DNA from: Carposina sasakii
Lineage: Eukaryota > Arthropoda > Insecta > Lepidoptera > Carposinidae
DNA: 64,000 nucleotides
Reading direction: 5' to 3'
Assembly (NCBI GenBank): GCA_014607495.2
Contig: CP053156.1
Span: 9,052,001 to 9,116,000, forward strand
Both the position numbers and the translations under genes were made by a program. The notes beneath the pieces are model-generated. The model searched no databases. It was given only the letters and a program-made list of their open reading frames with translations, and was not told the origin of the DNA. Below are positions 32,431 through 44,410 of this stretch, piece after piece. The stretch's first letter is position 1. Each line of letters begins with the position of its first letter.

Positions 32431-32543
32431 CTAATATCTTGGGAACCAGACACTTCCCAGGTATGCTTCCATGGAGAAAAATGATCGTGATGATGAGGAG
32501 ATTTCGTAGTTTTCGGAAATGTTGACGACCAAAAAACATCCAG

Positions 32544-33865
32544 TATAAAAGCAGGTAAGTACATAAATCACACGGCTGTATTTTTTTTGAAAATGTGGTA
32601 GCTACTTAGCCACACTGAAGGATCGCGAAGTTGCGAATAGATTCTAACGTCACGCCATGCCACGTCGAGCCACATATTTGACACAGGAGGTACACGATCT
32701 CTCTTTCTTCGCCAATCGAACCTATCTGGTAGTTAAATAATTACTTAATAATCGCAATTGGTGTTATCATAATTGCACAATTCGGCTTTCTTTGGCTTCC
32801 CGATGAAGATAGTTCTCAAGTTTCCGCAACTGGTAGTTTTCTCATAAATTATAACTAAGTGCTTACATACTTGATTCCAGGTGGTAAGCAAGGCATGCAT
32901 GCATTTTATTAACATACTTATATTACTTCCATGAACGTATAGAGAACTTTAAGTTCTTTTTACGTTCATGATTACTACGAACAATTTTAGATTAATCTGT
33001 AGATTATAAAGTAGATTTATATCTTAATTGAAAATTAACACTAAAGTTGTGTCTTCTTTCGAATAGTTCATACACAAGATGATGAAGGTACCTAATGTAA
33101 TTAAAAAGTATCTCAAAGTTCAGTAAGTAGGTAAGTACTTAAGATATCTTTCAGAAAACCTATCGGGAAAGTTATAAGGTAAGTAGGTACGTGATATGTG
33201 TGCACACTATTCGAATAATAAATGAATTTATTATCGTCCTACTCTATTCTTGTTGGCTTTTATCGCCAAAAATGAATTCTAGGGTGTAGTAGGTACCTAG
33301 GTACACTTTGGTTATTGGTATCACGGGATAGGAAGGAAGGATATAGGCCCTATCGATCGATATTCTGTAGTTCACGAGAACGGTTGTTATCATGGAGGTT
33401 GTTACGCTTGCATAATGAATGAGGTATTTACATGCTATTTTACCTGACTACAGAATAGTGGTCTGACTCAACCTGGATGGATAAATTGACATTTGGGTCC
33501 TAGCGAATTGAATGAAAGAAAATCTTTAGTGTGTAGGTAGTAGTTTAGCTTTCCGTACTTAGCCATAGAAGTCACTGTAGGTACGTACCTACGTCTTTTC
33601 ACCTTGGGTACCAGTTTTACTTCAATCGAACCAGTTTTACTGATGGTACTTAAATAATCTTGTGGTATTTTAGCTAATAAACAATGTAAGTACAAAATAA
33701 ATAAATATAGGTACCTACTACATATTATACTGTTATAGAAAACTAAAACGTGCACATGGTATTTTTTATTCTATCTGGGCTGATCTAAGCCTGGAATGCC
33801 CCCGCAGCATAGCACGTTTGACGGATATAATTAAAATGAAGGAAAAAAAATGTTCTAGAGTATCC
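32544..33865. other. opsin intron 1 sequence, nothing recognised
   Basis: AT-rich with many GTAGGTAC-type simple motifs. No exon or element is supported. Confidence 0.4.
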
Positions 33866-34130
33866 AAAGAGCTGGCCGCGTGGTGCCGGCAGAGTAGAAT
33901 TCGTACCACCCCATGTCTGCCCGTGGGTAACGTACGAGGCGATTGAGGGTTTCCGGGAGGTGGGCTGCAGCGCCTTCCGTGTAGACAACATAGTCCAAAA
34001 TACAAACTACGGTCACCAACCCGCCTGCCCAGTGTGGTGACTATGGGCAAATACCCCCATGGCAGTCTTGTGTCGTGCCCTGGGGAAGGCCTACGTCCAG
34101 CAGTGGACTGCAATAGGCTGATGATGATCC
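33866..34130 (+). repeat. dispersed lepidopteran repeat, 3' end GGCTGATGATGAT
   Basis: Same family as 18489-18720 and 46853-47085, here on the plus strand and ending CAGCAGTGGACTGCAATAGG then CTGATGATGAT. It contains GTACCACCCCATGTCTGCCC and GTGGTGACTATGGGCAAATA. Confidence 0.8.
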
Positions 34131-34980
34131 AAAGAGCAAGCTTAGTCTAAAAAATCTAGCCAACTACGAGTCCCAATCACGTTCTAAGGAGTACCATCTA
34201 TATAAATGGCCAAAATCACATCTCGTTATATGGGAGGAGGTGTAAATGTAAGATATTATGGACACTATGTCTGAAAATAAAAATTATTATTATTGTATCT
34301 CTGTTTAAATTGTCGGGACTACAGAGTCCCGGTCCTTTGAGAGGCGTGCATCGGGCCGTGGCCAAGATGTAGAGGCCCTTTAGAGAGTTTCATATGGTGT
34401 GGGATACACATGGCGGATACCATCGCCAACCGCACAATATGATACACCCGGCGATGGTCCCCGCCATGTGCAAGACTATTGGAGTGCGATGGAAAATAAG
34501 ATCATCGGCTATGGGGGTGCTTCTTGGGTGGAGTTAGATAATCGGGCTATTTAAAGGAGACTAACGGACGCCTGCCATTACAACCAAGTCTCAAAATTGC
34601 AAAGGTGGCAGGCGGTGACTCGCCGACTCATTTCATGGGCCCCCTGAAACGGCAGCACGCACGGAGCGACAAAGGGGGCAACATTTGGTGAGCGGCTAGG
34701 GTGGAGGGGTGTCCCTGGACTTTAAACCGAAGCCAACTCGCCACTTACGGATGGACACGTCCACCCTCGAGTTGTCATAGCTGTCGCGACTCCACTCTAC
34801 CCGGCCGGCGAAGGCAAGGCAGAGGTGGGGGAACTGTTCCTCGTCAGACCTCACTCTGGCGCCGGAGATGAGGAACAGGGTCTTCCCCCGGGAGCACTTC
34901 AGGTGCGTGGGAACGCTACCTCCCAACAGCTCGTCACAAGCTGCCCTGCGGGCTTATTATTATTATTTAGTATTAGGTAC
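34131..34980 (+). repeat. GC-rich segments, probable LINE 3' ends
   Basis: 34131-34295 ends GTCTGAAAATAAAAATTATT, the 3'-end style of the LINE copies in this window. 34296-34960 is GC-rich and ends in (TTA)n, which would fit the 3' UTR of another LINE. No reverse transcriptase motif is present, so this is inference from composition and tails. Confidence 0.4.
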
Positions 34981-35084
34981 CTACACAGAGGCACAGAATG
35001 GAACTGTCTACCTACCACGGCTCTGAGGTACATAAAACCACGGTACAACATTGTGACAGACAGCCGGACAGCGAAATCGTAGAG

Positions 35085-35255
35085 ACAGCTTAGGGCCCCG
35101 TTTAACCCTTTTGGCACGGAAACCTCAAAAATATATTTTAAACTAGTGGACGCCCACGACTCCGTCCGCGTGGACTACAGAAAAAAAAACAAAATATCGA
35201 AATTATCCGGGATAAAAACATTTTCCCGGGATAAAAACTAATTTTTAGGGGAGAG
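35085..35255 (-). mobile_element. Helitron 3' end next to a repeat fragment
   Basis: 35143-35255 (minus) carries the GTCCACGCGGAC hairpin and ends GGCGTCCACTAG at 35143 followed by T, a good Helitron 3' end; its 5' part is missing. Bases 35085-35132 (GGGCCCCGTTTAACCC, GGCACGGAAACC) match the repeat at 12196-12570. Confidence 0.7.
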
Positions 35256-37026
35256 TGGGTAACAGTGGATCAATTTTTTTTAATCAACACAGTTGAAATG
35301 TTAATGGCAAAATAAGCTAAGCTTTATAAAAAAGGCTGGCTTTCGTTACATAAAATTACAAGTTATAGCAACAAAAAATTGGGAAATGATCCACTGTGAT
35401 CCGGCAATGATTCACTTTGGATCAAAGCGTGGGAGACAATGATCATCAATCGATTAGATAGAAATTATTCCGATATCTATATAATCTATGATTCAAATGT
35501 TGAATTCGTAGTCAAAGGTTGAATTAGAGTTGACAATATAATAACTTTTATAAAGTTTTTTGGTTCAGCCCTCAGATACATGAGGAGTAGACTCCGAAAC
35601 GTAGCAAAAAAAAGTCAGTAGTCAATTCACTACCTAATTGTAAAGTTATGTTGTACGTACATAAAGGTATGTTAATTCCCTATGGGTTCGCCCACCACCA
35701 CTACCGCCACTACCCAGCCTCCTAAGACCCCGAGTGCAAAATTTATACAAAATAAAATACTTCTGTCAGACCCAGCTTTGTAATATAATTTATAGTAGTG
35801 ACCGCCTAGTGTACAAAATTTTGTACTTATTCTTTTAGCTTCTGTAGCATAGTCAAAGTTCAGTAGTTTTTTTACAAATCTTACCGCGACTAGTTTCACA
35901 TGTCAAAATTACTTGATTAGTCTATATTGTCTATGTTATCAATGCTGCTAACAAAAATATAAGTGAAGTGTTAAAAACCAGCTGCGATAAGTAGAGTATA
36001 TAATGATCTGTGAGATTTGGCGGGAAAGGTTGGAAGGGTGCAGGTGTAATTTTCTTGTGAAAATCAAAAAATTATTTGTAAATGGCTTGCATGTTTCCGT
36101 AAAGTGATGTTTTCTGGTGGATAAGTTATATTTTGATTACTTGTGATGTGAATCTTGTGCGTGTGCATGGTTTTATACGCAGGTAAGCTGAGTAAAACCA
36201 TAGAGGAATTATTCCTTTATGGTTAGACTAACGTGCAATGGTATTGTGGATGCCACGTGCCCATCTCGCCGATTTTGTGGGTAGCCTACCTACAGTTAAA
36301 AACACCTTTTAAATTGTTTTACAAAGCCAATATAAACACATAATAAAACCGACAAGGTTTTGTGGTAGTACCTACTACATAGTTCACATCATTGTTCTTT
36401 AACACATAACACAAAAATTGGTACATTACATAGACTAATCATCTAATTATATTTCCAAAATTTACTGTTTTGCATCTTGGTAGCATAGATTAACAAGTCT
36501 CTGTATTGTTCTATGCATGGTAGCAACATTTTATATGAAATCTACTATCCGGAACTTAGTCGGAATGTCGTGTAGGCGGTGTCGGCTAATGAAGAAACAT
36601 TCGGCTAAGTTTACACACTGTCCTTTATCGCTTAGATGTGGGTCTTCGTAATTAATTCAGATTATCGAGACCGATAGGATACATGTATAAATTGAGTGTA
36701 CTGACACTACGAGATCAGAATTGAAATGGCCTTTGCAGTGCAAATCTGATTTTATACTAAATAGGTATAATATAAAGGCCTCATGCACGTACGTATGTTA
36801 CGTGGCAACTATTAACAATTTTCGCAGAAATAACCCCATAAAAATTTAATATTCTGCGTTATTTGTCGATATTAATTAACATTAAATTTAATACATGGAC
36901 TGAATAGGTATTACATTTTCGGGGAACAGATGTATATAATAAATACGTTACGCAAACCCGCAAAGAATCTCTCATAACCGGCCAATGCAATATACAATGA
37001 CATTTCCCACAATAACTCAAATATTT
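35256..37026. other. opsin intron 1 sequence, nothing recognised
   Basis: AT-rich. AGTGGATCA near 35268 and TGATCCACTGT near 35387 form a short inverted motif, too little to call. No exons are seen. Confidence 0.35.
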
Positions 37027-37281
37027 CGGCTGTCCCAAAATAAAACACTGAATATGCCATTTTTGTGAAAATACTGTTTATCCCAATTTTGGATGTTCTG
37101 TGTGCAACCGTACCTAAATCAAAAATCCGTTTTTTGAAAATGGTTAAAATGGCAAAGATACCAAGGTCCAAAAACACAGAATACGCCATAAACGGAAGAT
37201 ATTAACACAGAACATTCAAAATTGGGATAAACAGTATTTTCACAAAAATGGCATATTCAGTGTTTTATTTTGGGACAGCCG
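37027..37281. mobile_element. 255-bp hairpin MITE, CGGCTGTCCCAAAATAAAAC ends
   Basis: CGGCTGTCCCAAAATAAAAC onward for about 78 bp is repeated in inverted orientation up to 37281 with very few differences, separated by a loop of about 100 bp. ATTT occurs on both sides and may be the target duplication. Non-coding. Confidence 0.85.
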
Positions 37282-38372
37282 ATTTCCTCAAACCACACTT
37301 TTTAGATTTGTAACAGTTTTTGATTGGATGTGTGATATGCGTTTGAAGAAAAATGGGATTAGTCCATATCTAGCTATGTGTGTGTTTATAAGATGGCACT
37401 TACACTAAAATGGTTAAATAATATTACAATTAATTAAGTAGTAGCCGTGGTATTGAATAGGTATGGCAGGCAGTTACTTATTAGACAGATAAAGAACGTT
37501 TTATGATCAAAATGAAGCAATTATTGAATTTGTTTGATCTTTTAATTAACAATAACTGTGACACAATACATTATACATAGGTTTTCGTTTTGGGTTACCT
37601 GGTCGTCATCGTCATTATTTTGTGTAATGAAAATGATTCCCGGAGAGTTCCCGGGCTTCGTTGAAGTGAAATTATTTCAGACTTGTAATTTTTCATTGTC
37701 ACCGATTGATACTAGTATGAGTAATTTGAGGAGTAATTTGCCACAGCACGTTGTTGTGAATAAAGAAGAATAGATCACACTTAAATACAATAAAAAAGAC
37801 ATACATACACTTTTCACCAGTTAGCTAATTAAGTCACACGTGTTGAGCCTACCGCCGTTTTAGGGCACAAATACAACTTCACAAACACAAAAGTCAAAGA
37901 GGTAAAAATAATTACAAATCAAAATAACTTTACTTTGTGCAGTCGAAGCGAAAACCCTTAGATCAATTATTGGTCTTCGCTCAGCGGAGCGATTCATTAT
38001 TCTTAGCGAAAACCAATGTAATCGAGCCAAAGTCCGACAGACTCTATTCCAAATTACGCTTAGCTATCTCTGTTTTTTGATTTCCAATTTTGATGAAGGT
38101 GTCTAATAGAAGTAGGTACTCGTAATATTGAGATAATATTACCAGTAATATTACAGACACTTTTTGACTTCCAAATTAAAGTCGAATGTAATTTTATTTA
38201 TGCTTCATAGCTTACTTATTTTCAGTGAGTTATTTTGTACATAAAAAGATATTACTTTAGTTTATCCTACTGAAGATCGAAACTATGTAGGTACGTACAC
38301 ACCGAAGAAAACCAATTACACATATTAATCTATATGTAGATAGGTAAAGCTTCAAGTAAAGATATTACCTGT
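37282..38372. other. opsin intron 1 sequence, nothing recognised
   Basis: AT-rich, no supported feature. Confidence 0.35.
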
Positions 38373-38488
38373 GGGGTAAGCACGAACCTTTTTACGTGGC
38401 GTAACGCTAGCGACTTGCTAGCAAAATCTATGTGATTTGACAGTTGGACGATAGCGTTACGGACTATCGAGAGGTTCGTGCTTACCCC
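38373..38488. mobile_element. 116-bp MITE with GGGGTAAGCACGAACC ends, copy 2
   Basis: Near-identical to 20196-20311, with termini GGGGTAAGCACGAACC and GGTTCGTGCTTACCCC. Few substitutions separate the copies, so the family moved fairly recently. Confidence 0.85.
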
Positions 38489-38703
38489 TCTGATCCTAAT
38501 ATCCTATCGAAGAGAGTGAATTTGTTTACTCTATTGGATATAAAGGATGACAATACATCTTTTGTTGGTAAAAATCGTTCTCTCAGGCGATAAGCTAGCA
38601 ATAATTATCTGTTTACTAAAACCTCCCTTATGATCGTACAGTTATATATATCTACCGTTGCTTTATATATAATTATTTATAAAGTTATATAGTTATAAAT
38701 TTA

Positions 38704-39396
38704 TACAAAACGACTAGGCATTTTGAATAGTATGGGTTTTGGAGCGAGACAATTTTGCTTCTAGCAATTGGTCTGCTTAATTAATTTTTTTTTTTTTTTT
38801 TTTTCATTTATTTATCTTTTAAAATGGTTATACAAAAAACTTAGTTTCAATAGCACTTTGTGAAACCAACGAGGTTTGTGTGATAGTGCTACACAGTTCA
38901 CATCGTTATCCCTTTACACATCTAGATTATATCTACTTAATTATTACTTATTAGTTATTACACATAATTACTTGAGGATATAACTTTTTTTTTTGTAATC
39001 TAATAACTTTATATGCATTATCCAGTGTCATTGGTGTCATGGGTAGAAGCTAGGGAAATAGTTATATACTGAATTGCATATAGGTTTCCATATTGTTAAG
39101 AAAATAGTATTTAAGTTTATTTTTAATGTTCGTTACAGTAATACTGTCACGTAAGTCGATAGGAAGTTTGTTTATTAACCTAGGGACCAGGTAGCTAGCA
39201 GACCTCCTGCCATATACATTGCCCGCACTTGTCGTGCACAACTATTAGGATTAACAATTAGGTTAGGTTATGTTAGACCTGTTAAAATAACAACGCACGA
39301 GTCGAGTGAGCGTAGCGAGCATGTCCCTGCAGCGACCGGCGAAGTGCTAAAAGGAATTTTTTCTCTCATACTATTCAAAATGCCTGGCGAGCGTTT
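38704..39396. mobile_element. TIR element split by a LINE fragment
   Basis: The left end TACAAAACGACTAGGCATTT and the right end TTCAAAATGCCTGGCGAGCG match the ends of the unbroken copy at 60642-60850, as do the parts inward of them (GGAGCGAGACAATTTTGCTT and TTAGACCTGTTAAAATAACA). The middle is replaced by the LINE piece at 38785-39255. Confidence 0.75.
38785..39255 (-). pseudogene. LINE 3' end with C-terminus of reverse transcriptase
   Basis: On the minus strand it reads TSAGNVYGRRSASYLVPRLI, then NKLPIDLRDSITVTNIKNKL and a stop after METYMQFSI, followed by a short UTR with AATAAA and a poly-A tail (T-run at 38785). This is the usual C-terminus of L2/CR1-like reverse transcriptases. It is 5'-truncated and a different family from copies A-C. 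It is inserted at AATTA within the TIR element. Confidence 0.8.
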
Positions 39397-39777
39397 ATAA
39401 ACGGACGACGCCGTTTGTATAAAGACGAATCATACAAATTGCCTGCGACATATACATCGATTTAAGTTCTATACGACAACACAACATACTTACTTAAAAT
39501 AAAGACTCTGTAATATTATATTGATAGAAATTTTAATTTAAGTACTTAAAATGTTTATTTTTAATATCTACTTTGTTGTAACTTATTTTAAACTTTAGGT
39601 ATTCTTAATTGGAAAGACGCGACAGCTCCTAATTGGTTTTTGTTAGTCCCTAATATAATACTAGATTATTAAAATTAAATTTTAGTTACCTAGTCTGATA
39701 AGTTTATGTGACTTATCACTAATGTGACTTACCAATAGAAGAAGACAAATAGTAAAAAAAAAAATAGCAATACAAAC

Positions 39778-40370
39778 CTAATATACATGAGGATTACAAG
39801 AGCGTTTCCAACACATCCCATAACCATCATGACGACGTACATTCCTCCCAGTGTGTAATGTACAAAGGGCGCAGGTGGGTCGAAACGCAACCAGTGCGAG
39901 TTGATCAGCAGCAGGTAGTCATCAGTAAACAGGTACTGTCTCCACAGCGCCACTGGCCAGCGTTCCTTGAACCTCGCCACCAACGAACCGGGACCAACTC
40001 GCGGCTCTTTCAATCTCATCTTATGAGATATATTCACTTTTCTCAAATCATCGACGACAATATGCATCACATTCTCGCTGCTTCTTAAATTATCAGACTT
40101 TTCTCTCAACTTTAGTACAACTACATCACTGGCACTTCTTCTTCGTCTCTTCCACTGTTTGAGGTCGAAGCGCGACCGTTTGCAACTAATATCACATTCA
40201 CAATAAGAAGTTACGTCCATTAAATCTACAGTTTTAATAAGAGTGCAATTTTTACGTAGAGCTCCGTTTTTGAATGGACTTTGTAGTTGTATATTTTGTG
40301 CTGAAGGCTTTAAATTTATGCAGATAATAGTTATGGAAACTACTAAGCGAAATTTGTTTGTTTTCGTCAT
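39778..40370 (-). CDS. Rh7: opsin alternative first exon B (N-terminus and TM1)
   Basis: The start is the ATG at 40370 (MTKTNKF); the longer frame begins at a TTG and is not used. 593 nt ends ATG TAT ATT AG|GTTTGT at 39778, in phase with exon 2. Residues 6-25 are hydrophobic and end KPSAQ, like a cleavable signal peptide. Then come Asn41 (NCT) and a small Cys cluster (C42, C57, C59, C63), a polybasic furin-like site KRRRR (74-78), and Asn113 (NIS). A segment homologous to exon A (ARFKERWPVALWRQYLFTDD, 132-151) follows, then TM1 with GCVGNALVILMYI. A 160-residue ectodomain is long for an insect opsin. Whether B and A are alternatives or relics of a duplicated gene is not settled. Confidence 0.88.
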
Positions 40371-40409
40371 GTTTATGACAGGAGCTTCTCGAAAAATAGG
40401 CGGGCACAA

Positions 40410-41542
40410 CCGCTCCCGCCGCTCGGCAAGACAAAATGATTCTTGCCTTGATAAATCGAGAGGACGCGCATATAGGTATATAGCTTTTACAGCTTTATCT
40501 CAATATAAATATACATTCGTAAATTACATACTTATTATGTTTTTACTGTCATACTCACTTATATCTTAGAAAATGATCCTATGAATAAAACATGACCGAT
40601 ATAAACATAATAACTGAGTAAGTAAAGCTTTTTTTATGAGATGTACGGGTGTAGTGCCATTTACAGGATTTACAGGATTCATGACTGAAGGGAAGCTAAA
40701 CATTCGTGGGTAAATATGATATTTTCAAGTTTTAATTAAGTTTCCTCCTTAGAAGTGGGTGCTTCCCTCTCTGATGGTGTCGTAGAAGGAAGTGGTTACC
40801 TATGTGTTCAGCTGTAAGGTGTTCATTCTTTTATTAAAATAAATTAATAAAAAAGTATTAAATCATTGCACTTCTGATATGCTGCATTACTTCTTAATTA
40901 ATAGCGACTATACTAATGATTGAACGACGATCCTTTCCCTATACTTACTTATTAATGCATAAAATTAAATTAACTATGTATTAATTATTTTACTTGAAGT
41001 AATTATGTAATTGGTTATTATATGTAATGATCTAACAAATTGTATTATAGCACAGCTTTGATTTGTCAATCCATTTAAAAGAGATCTAAAGAGAGCTTAG
41101 ACAATTTTACAAATTCGCGAGCGATTATGGAGTTCGCAAAGTTATCGAAACATTTCCACTAATAGCTGTATAACATCACCGTGTGCCGAACTTCGATGTC
41201 ACTTGTTACATTGTATGTGTAATTGTTACATTGTCTAAGACCCGGTGATTTTGTGTATCTTATTTAAGTGTTGTGTGATAATATCTAGGATTCATAAGGT
41301 ATTTTATTCGACTTTTGGAAGCAGAAAAATAGAATGAAGTGAAACCGTTCTAATTCGTATTACGATCTAGTAAACTACGTAAGTTAGGAGACAAATTGGA
41401 GATTAATTTGGTTAAGGGAAGGACTACCGTCTCTTAGCGCTACCAATAGAATAATAAGTAGTGTGCCGCAATACTGTAATGTGACCACTTTAGCATTATC
41501 CAAGTTCGACAAGTAACAAAAAACTATCTTCTTACGTATAGT
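40410..41542. other. non-coding stretch between the two opsin first exons
   Basis: AT-rich. It would contain the promoter of first exon B if that exon is used independently. No TATA box or other element is convincing. Confidence 0.35.
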
Positions 41543-42120
41543 AATAAACTGACTTTTAGAAAAAAAATTTAACCGACTTCAAAGTTTAACTAAAAAGCAA
41601 TAAATAACGTAACTAATTTATCTACTTAATACATATTGAATATCTCAAATTATTTAAATATTTACAACTTAATACCTAATACTTTAACAAAGTCATCTTT
41701 AACTATTTAAATATTTATAATTATTACTTATTTTTGGAGTCGGTGCCAGCCTAGGTAACGTAGTCTGTTGTATTGATGGACGCGCGCGGCTGGCAACGAC
41801 ACACACACGGCAAAATACAATATGGTGTAGTAGGCAGCGGTAATGCAATTTCCTATTCTTGGTTTTACTATTTAGTGTGATTCAGTTTTCTTAATTACAT
41901 TTATTTGTTTGGCTGGCACCGACTCCAAAAAATAAGTTATAATTATAAATATTTAAATAGTTAAAGATGACTTTGTTAAAGTATTAGGTATTAAGTTGTA
42001 AATATTTAAATAATTTGAGATATTCAATATGTATTAAGTAGATAAATTAGTTACGTTATTTATTGCTTTTTAGTTAAACTTTGAAGTCGGTTAAATTTTT
42101 TTTCTAAAAGTCAGTTTATT
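41543..42120. mobile_element. foldback element with 210-bp inverted arms
   Basis: The left arm 41543-41751 (AATAAACTGACTTTTAG to GTCGGTGCCAGCC) and right arm 41911-42120 are inverted copies that differ at only a few positions. They are separated by a 159-bp unique loop with GATGGACGCGCGCGGCTGGC. Each arm also contains AACCGACTTCAAAG, a motif of the neighbouring repeat at 43301-43585. No coding frame. It may be a MITE or Foldback-type element. Confidence 0.9.
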
Positions 42121-42175
42121 TCTCGATTTTTAGTTGTGTTAATGCGTTGTGGACTTAAATAGATGCTAGTTTATA

Positions 42176-42543
42176 CATGGTGATTTTTGGTCGTCAACGT
42201 TCCTGAAAACTACGTAATCTCCTCATCATCACTATAATTTTTCTCCTTGGAAGCATACCTGGGAAGAGTCTGGTTTCCAAAATATTAGGGTCCAAAGTTG
42301 AGTAAATAGACTGCGTTTTTCTGCATGAATGCACATAGACGCGCGTAGCAAGATTTTTCACGAGAAATAATTAATATCTGTCTATGAAAAAACCTAGCAT
42401 AAACACTAGACACTATAAATTTCGCCGGATCAAGTAATTAAATTTAAAAAAAATCCCAGCATTTTTTTTTTGGTATAAACTTACTTTATTTGATGTATAG
42501 AGTACGTACCCTTCGTTAATGGTGGCCACAAAAAAACACCCTG
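42176..42543. mobile_element. CAGGGTGTTTTTT MITE, copy 2 (unoccupied)
   Basis: 368-bp copy, inverted relative to 31061-32543, flanked by TA. At the position of the hAT insertion in copy 1 it reads (inverse) GGACCCTAATATTTTGGAAA without interruption. A third, truncated copy lies at 56060-56210. Confidence 0.85.
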
Positions 42544-42544
42544 T

Positions 42545-43300
42545 ATAGTTTCCATCGACCAATTGCAGTACTGTCCCCTAACTCCTAACCGTTAAGGAGT
42601 TCTGTAGCTTGACCATCAGCACAGCAGCATCAGATGTTGATTCAAGTATACCTCACAAGCAACAAGTTAGCCCTACATACCACTATATAGTTTCCATCGA
42701 CCAATTTTAGTACTGTCTCCCAACTCCTAACCGTTAAGGAGTTCTGTAGCTTCATCATCAGCACAACAGCATCAGATGTTGATTCAAGTAACACGTTAGC
42801 CCTACATACTACTAAATAGTTTCCATCGACCAATTGCAGTACTGTCTCCCAACTCCTAACCGTTAAGGAGTTCTGTAGCTTCATCATCAGCACAGCACTA
42901 TCAGATGTTGATTCAAGTAACACGTCAGCCCTACACACTACTAAATAGTTTTCATCGACCAATTGCTGTACTGTCTCCCAACTCCTAACCGTTAAGGAGT
43001 TCTGTAGCTTCATCATCAGCACAGCAGCATCAGATGTTGATTCAAGTAACACGTTAGCCCTATATACTACTAAATAGTTTTCATCGACCAATGGCCGTAC
43101 TGTCTCCCAACTCCTAACCGTTAAGGAGTTCTGTATCTTCATCATCAGCACAGCAGCATCAGATGTTTATTCAAGTAACACGTTAGCCCTACATACTACT
43201 AAATAGTTTCCATTGACCAATTGCAGTACTGTATCCTAACTCCTAACCGTTAAGGAGTTCTGTAGCTTCATCATCAGCACAGCAGCATTAGATGTTGACA
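42545..43300. repeat. 126-bp minisatellite, six units
   Basis: Units share CCATCGACCAATTGCAGTAC, CCTAACCGTTAAGGAGTTCT and TCAGCACAGCAGCATCAGAT, with a period of 126 bp. As 126 is a multiple of three, a minus-strand frame stays open for four units (42642-43151), repeating LMMKLQNSLTVRSWETV every 42 residues. There is no ATG context, splice site or homology that makes it a gene. I read it as a by-product of the array. Confidence 0.85.
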
Positions 43301-43585
43301 CCCTGAAGCATATACCTGAGTAAGACATGATTACGTAACAAAAGCACCATACGAGCATACAATTTTCGGTGGTTGCCCTAGATTTCTCCTGGATCTCATC
43401 ATCAGATCCTGACCTGGTGAAAATGGGACCACCTCAGAAGTGAACTCTATCCAAACAAAAAAAAAATTTTGAAATCCGTTTATAATTGACGGAAATATCG
43501 GTGAACATACATAAAAAAAAAATATTATACATACAGACGAATTGAAAACCTCCTCCTTTTTTTGAAGTCGGTTAAAAAGTAGATA
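43301..43585 (-). repeat. dispersed repeat ending AACCGACTTCAAAAAAAGGA
   Basis: On the minus strand it begins AACCGACTTCAAAAAAAGGA, a repeat start I recognise as common in Lepidoptera, and continues into the minisatellite without a clear border. The minisatellite is therefore probably an internal part of this element. Confidence 0.6.
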
Positions 43586-43988
43586 TGTAGGTAGGTAGGT
43601 ACTTTTCAGGTTTTTAATTAATTAAAAATAATGTAATTTCTTATAACTAAACGTAAATCTAATCCTGCGTATCTATAATATTACCTGTAAAATAAAATGT
43701 AACGATTATGATCATCACGTTTTCGAATGTAGGTAAAACTTACATGTGCGAGAAAGATTTGCAAAATTCGGTCACGTCACGTATCAATAAAAAGGAACCA
43801 GAGAACTGAGCAAATAGAAATACCGTTCTGTTGACTACAGTATGTTAAACTTTCAAGGATAGAGTTATTATTTATCTTCCTCTTGAAACAAATTACGTAA
43901 ATGGCTGTGCCTAGTCTGACATGGCCCTAGTGGCCTTAGTTTCTAAAAGGAAACTTAAGGACTAATAAGAAAAGTTATTAATGGCAGG

Positions 43989-44180
43989 CGATTGGTGTAG
44001 TAGGTAGTGCCCCTGACTGCGACGCCATAGGTCTTGTCTTCGATGTTTTTTTCCGAGTCATGGGTGTTTCTATACTTATTTATGTATTCAAATACCATTA
44101 CTTAGTACCCACGACACAAGACCTTACAGATCTTAATGTGGGACTAAGTTAATGTATTGTGAAGTATGTGAATATTTATT
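43989..44180 (+). repeat. tRNA-derived SINE fragment
   Basis: Begins GATTGGTGTAGTAGGTAGTG, then CCCTGACTGCGACGCCATAG, then CCGAGTCATGGGTGTTTCTA. This follows the usual lepidopteran SINE order of a degenerate tRNA head (A box TGGTGTAGTAGG) and a tRNA-unrelated body. The B box is decayed. Confidence 0.6.
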
Positions 44181-44199
44181 TATTTTTTATATATTTATT

Positions 44200-44410
44200 T
44201 ATAACATCTCAGTGGAGGGATAAGAGGGTCTTGATGTTTTGTAGGCGATGGGCTGACCACCTGTCACTACTAACCGAACTTTGTACATCTCAACTATACC
44301 CTAAAAATTGGTCAGAAGTGGCACCATGTGGTTCTATCGGCCCTTAGTGCTCTGCTTACCCCGTAAATGATAAAGGCGTGATTATATGTATGTATGTTTG
44401 TATGTATGTA
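44200..44410 (+). repeat. dispersed repeat ending in (TATG)n, copy 2
   Basis: Contains TGGTCAGAAGTGGCACCATG, CGGCCCTTAGTGCTCTGC and AAAGGCGTGATTATATGTAT, followed by (TATG)n. It is the inverse of 20634-20765. Confidence 0.75.

Larger units (their letters stand above)
31061..32543. mobile_element. CAGGGTGTTTTTT MITE, copy 1, split by a hAT element
   Basis: Left end TA|CAGGGTGTTTTTTCGTTG and right end CCAAAAAACATCCAG|TA. Without the nested hAT and its duplication the element is about 350 bp and matches 42176-42543 along its length. TA flanks suggest a Tc1/mariner-type MITE. It is inserted in opsin intron 1 beside the exon 2 acceptor. Confidence 0.85.

Noticed and set aside
39259..39280. Telomeric TTAGG repeats
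   Set aside because: Only two units, inside a dispersed TIR element that recurs at 60725; not a telomere or an interstitial telomeric tract.
42642..43151. 169-aa repeat protein gene
   Set aside because: It is explained by a 126-bp minisatellite; no start context, promoter or splice sites, and other units of the array are not in frame with a clear gene.
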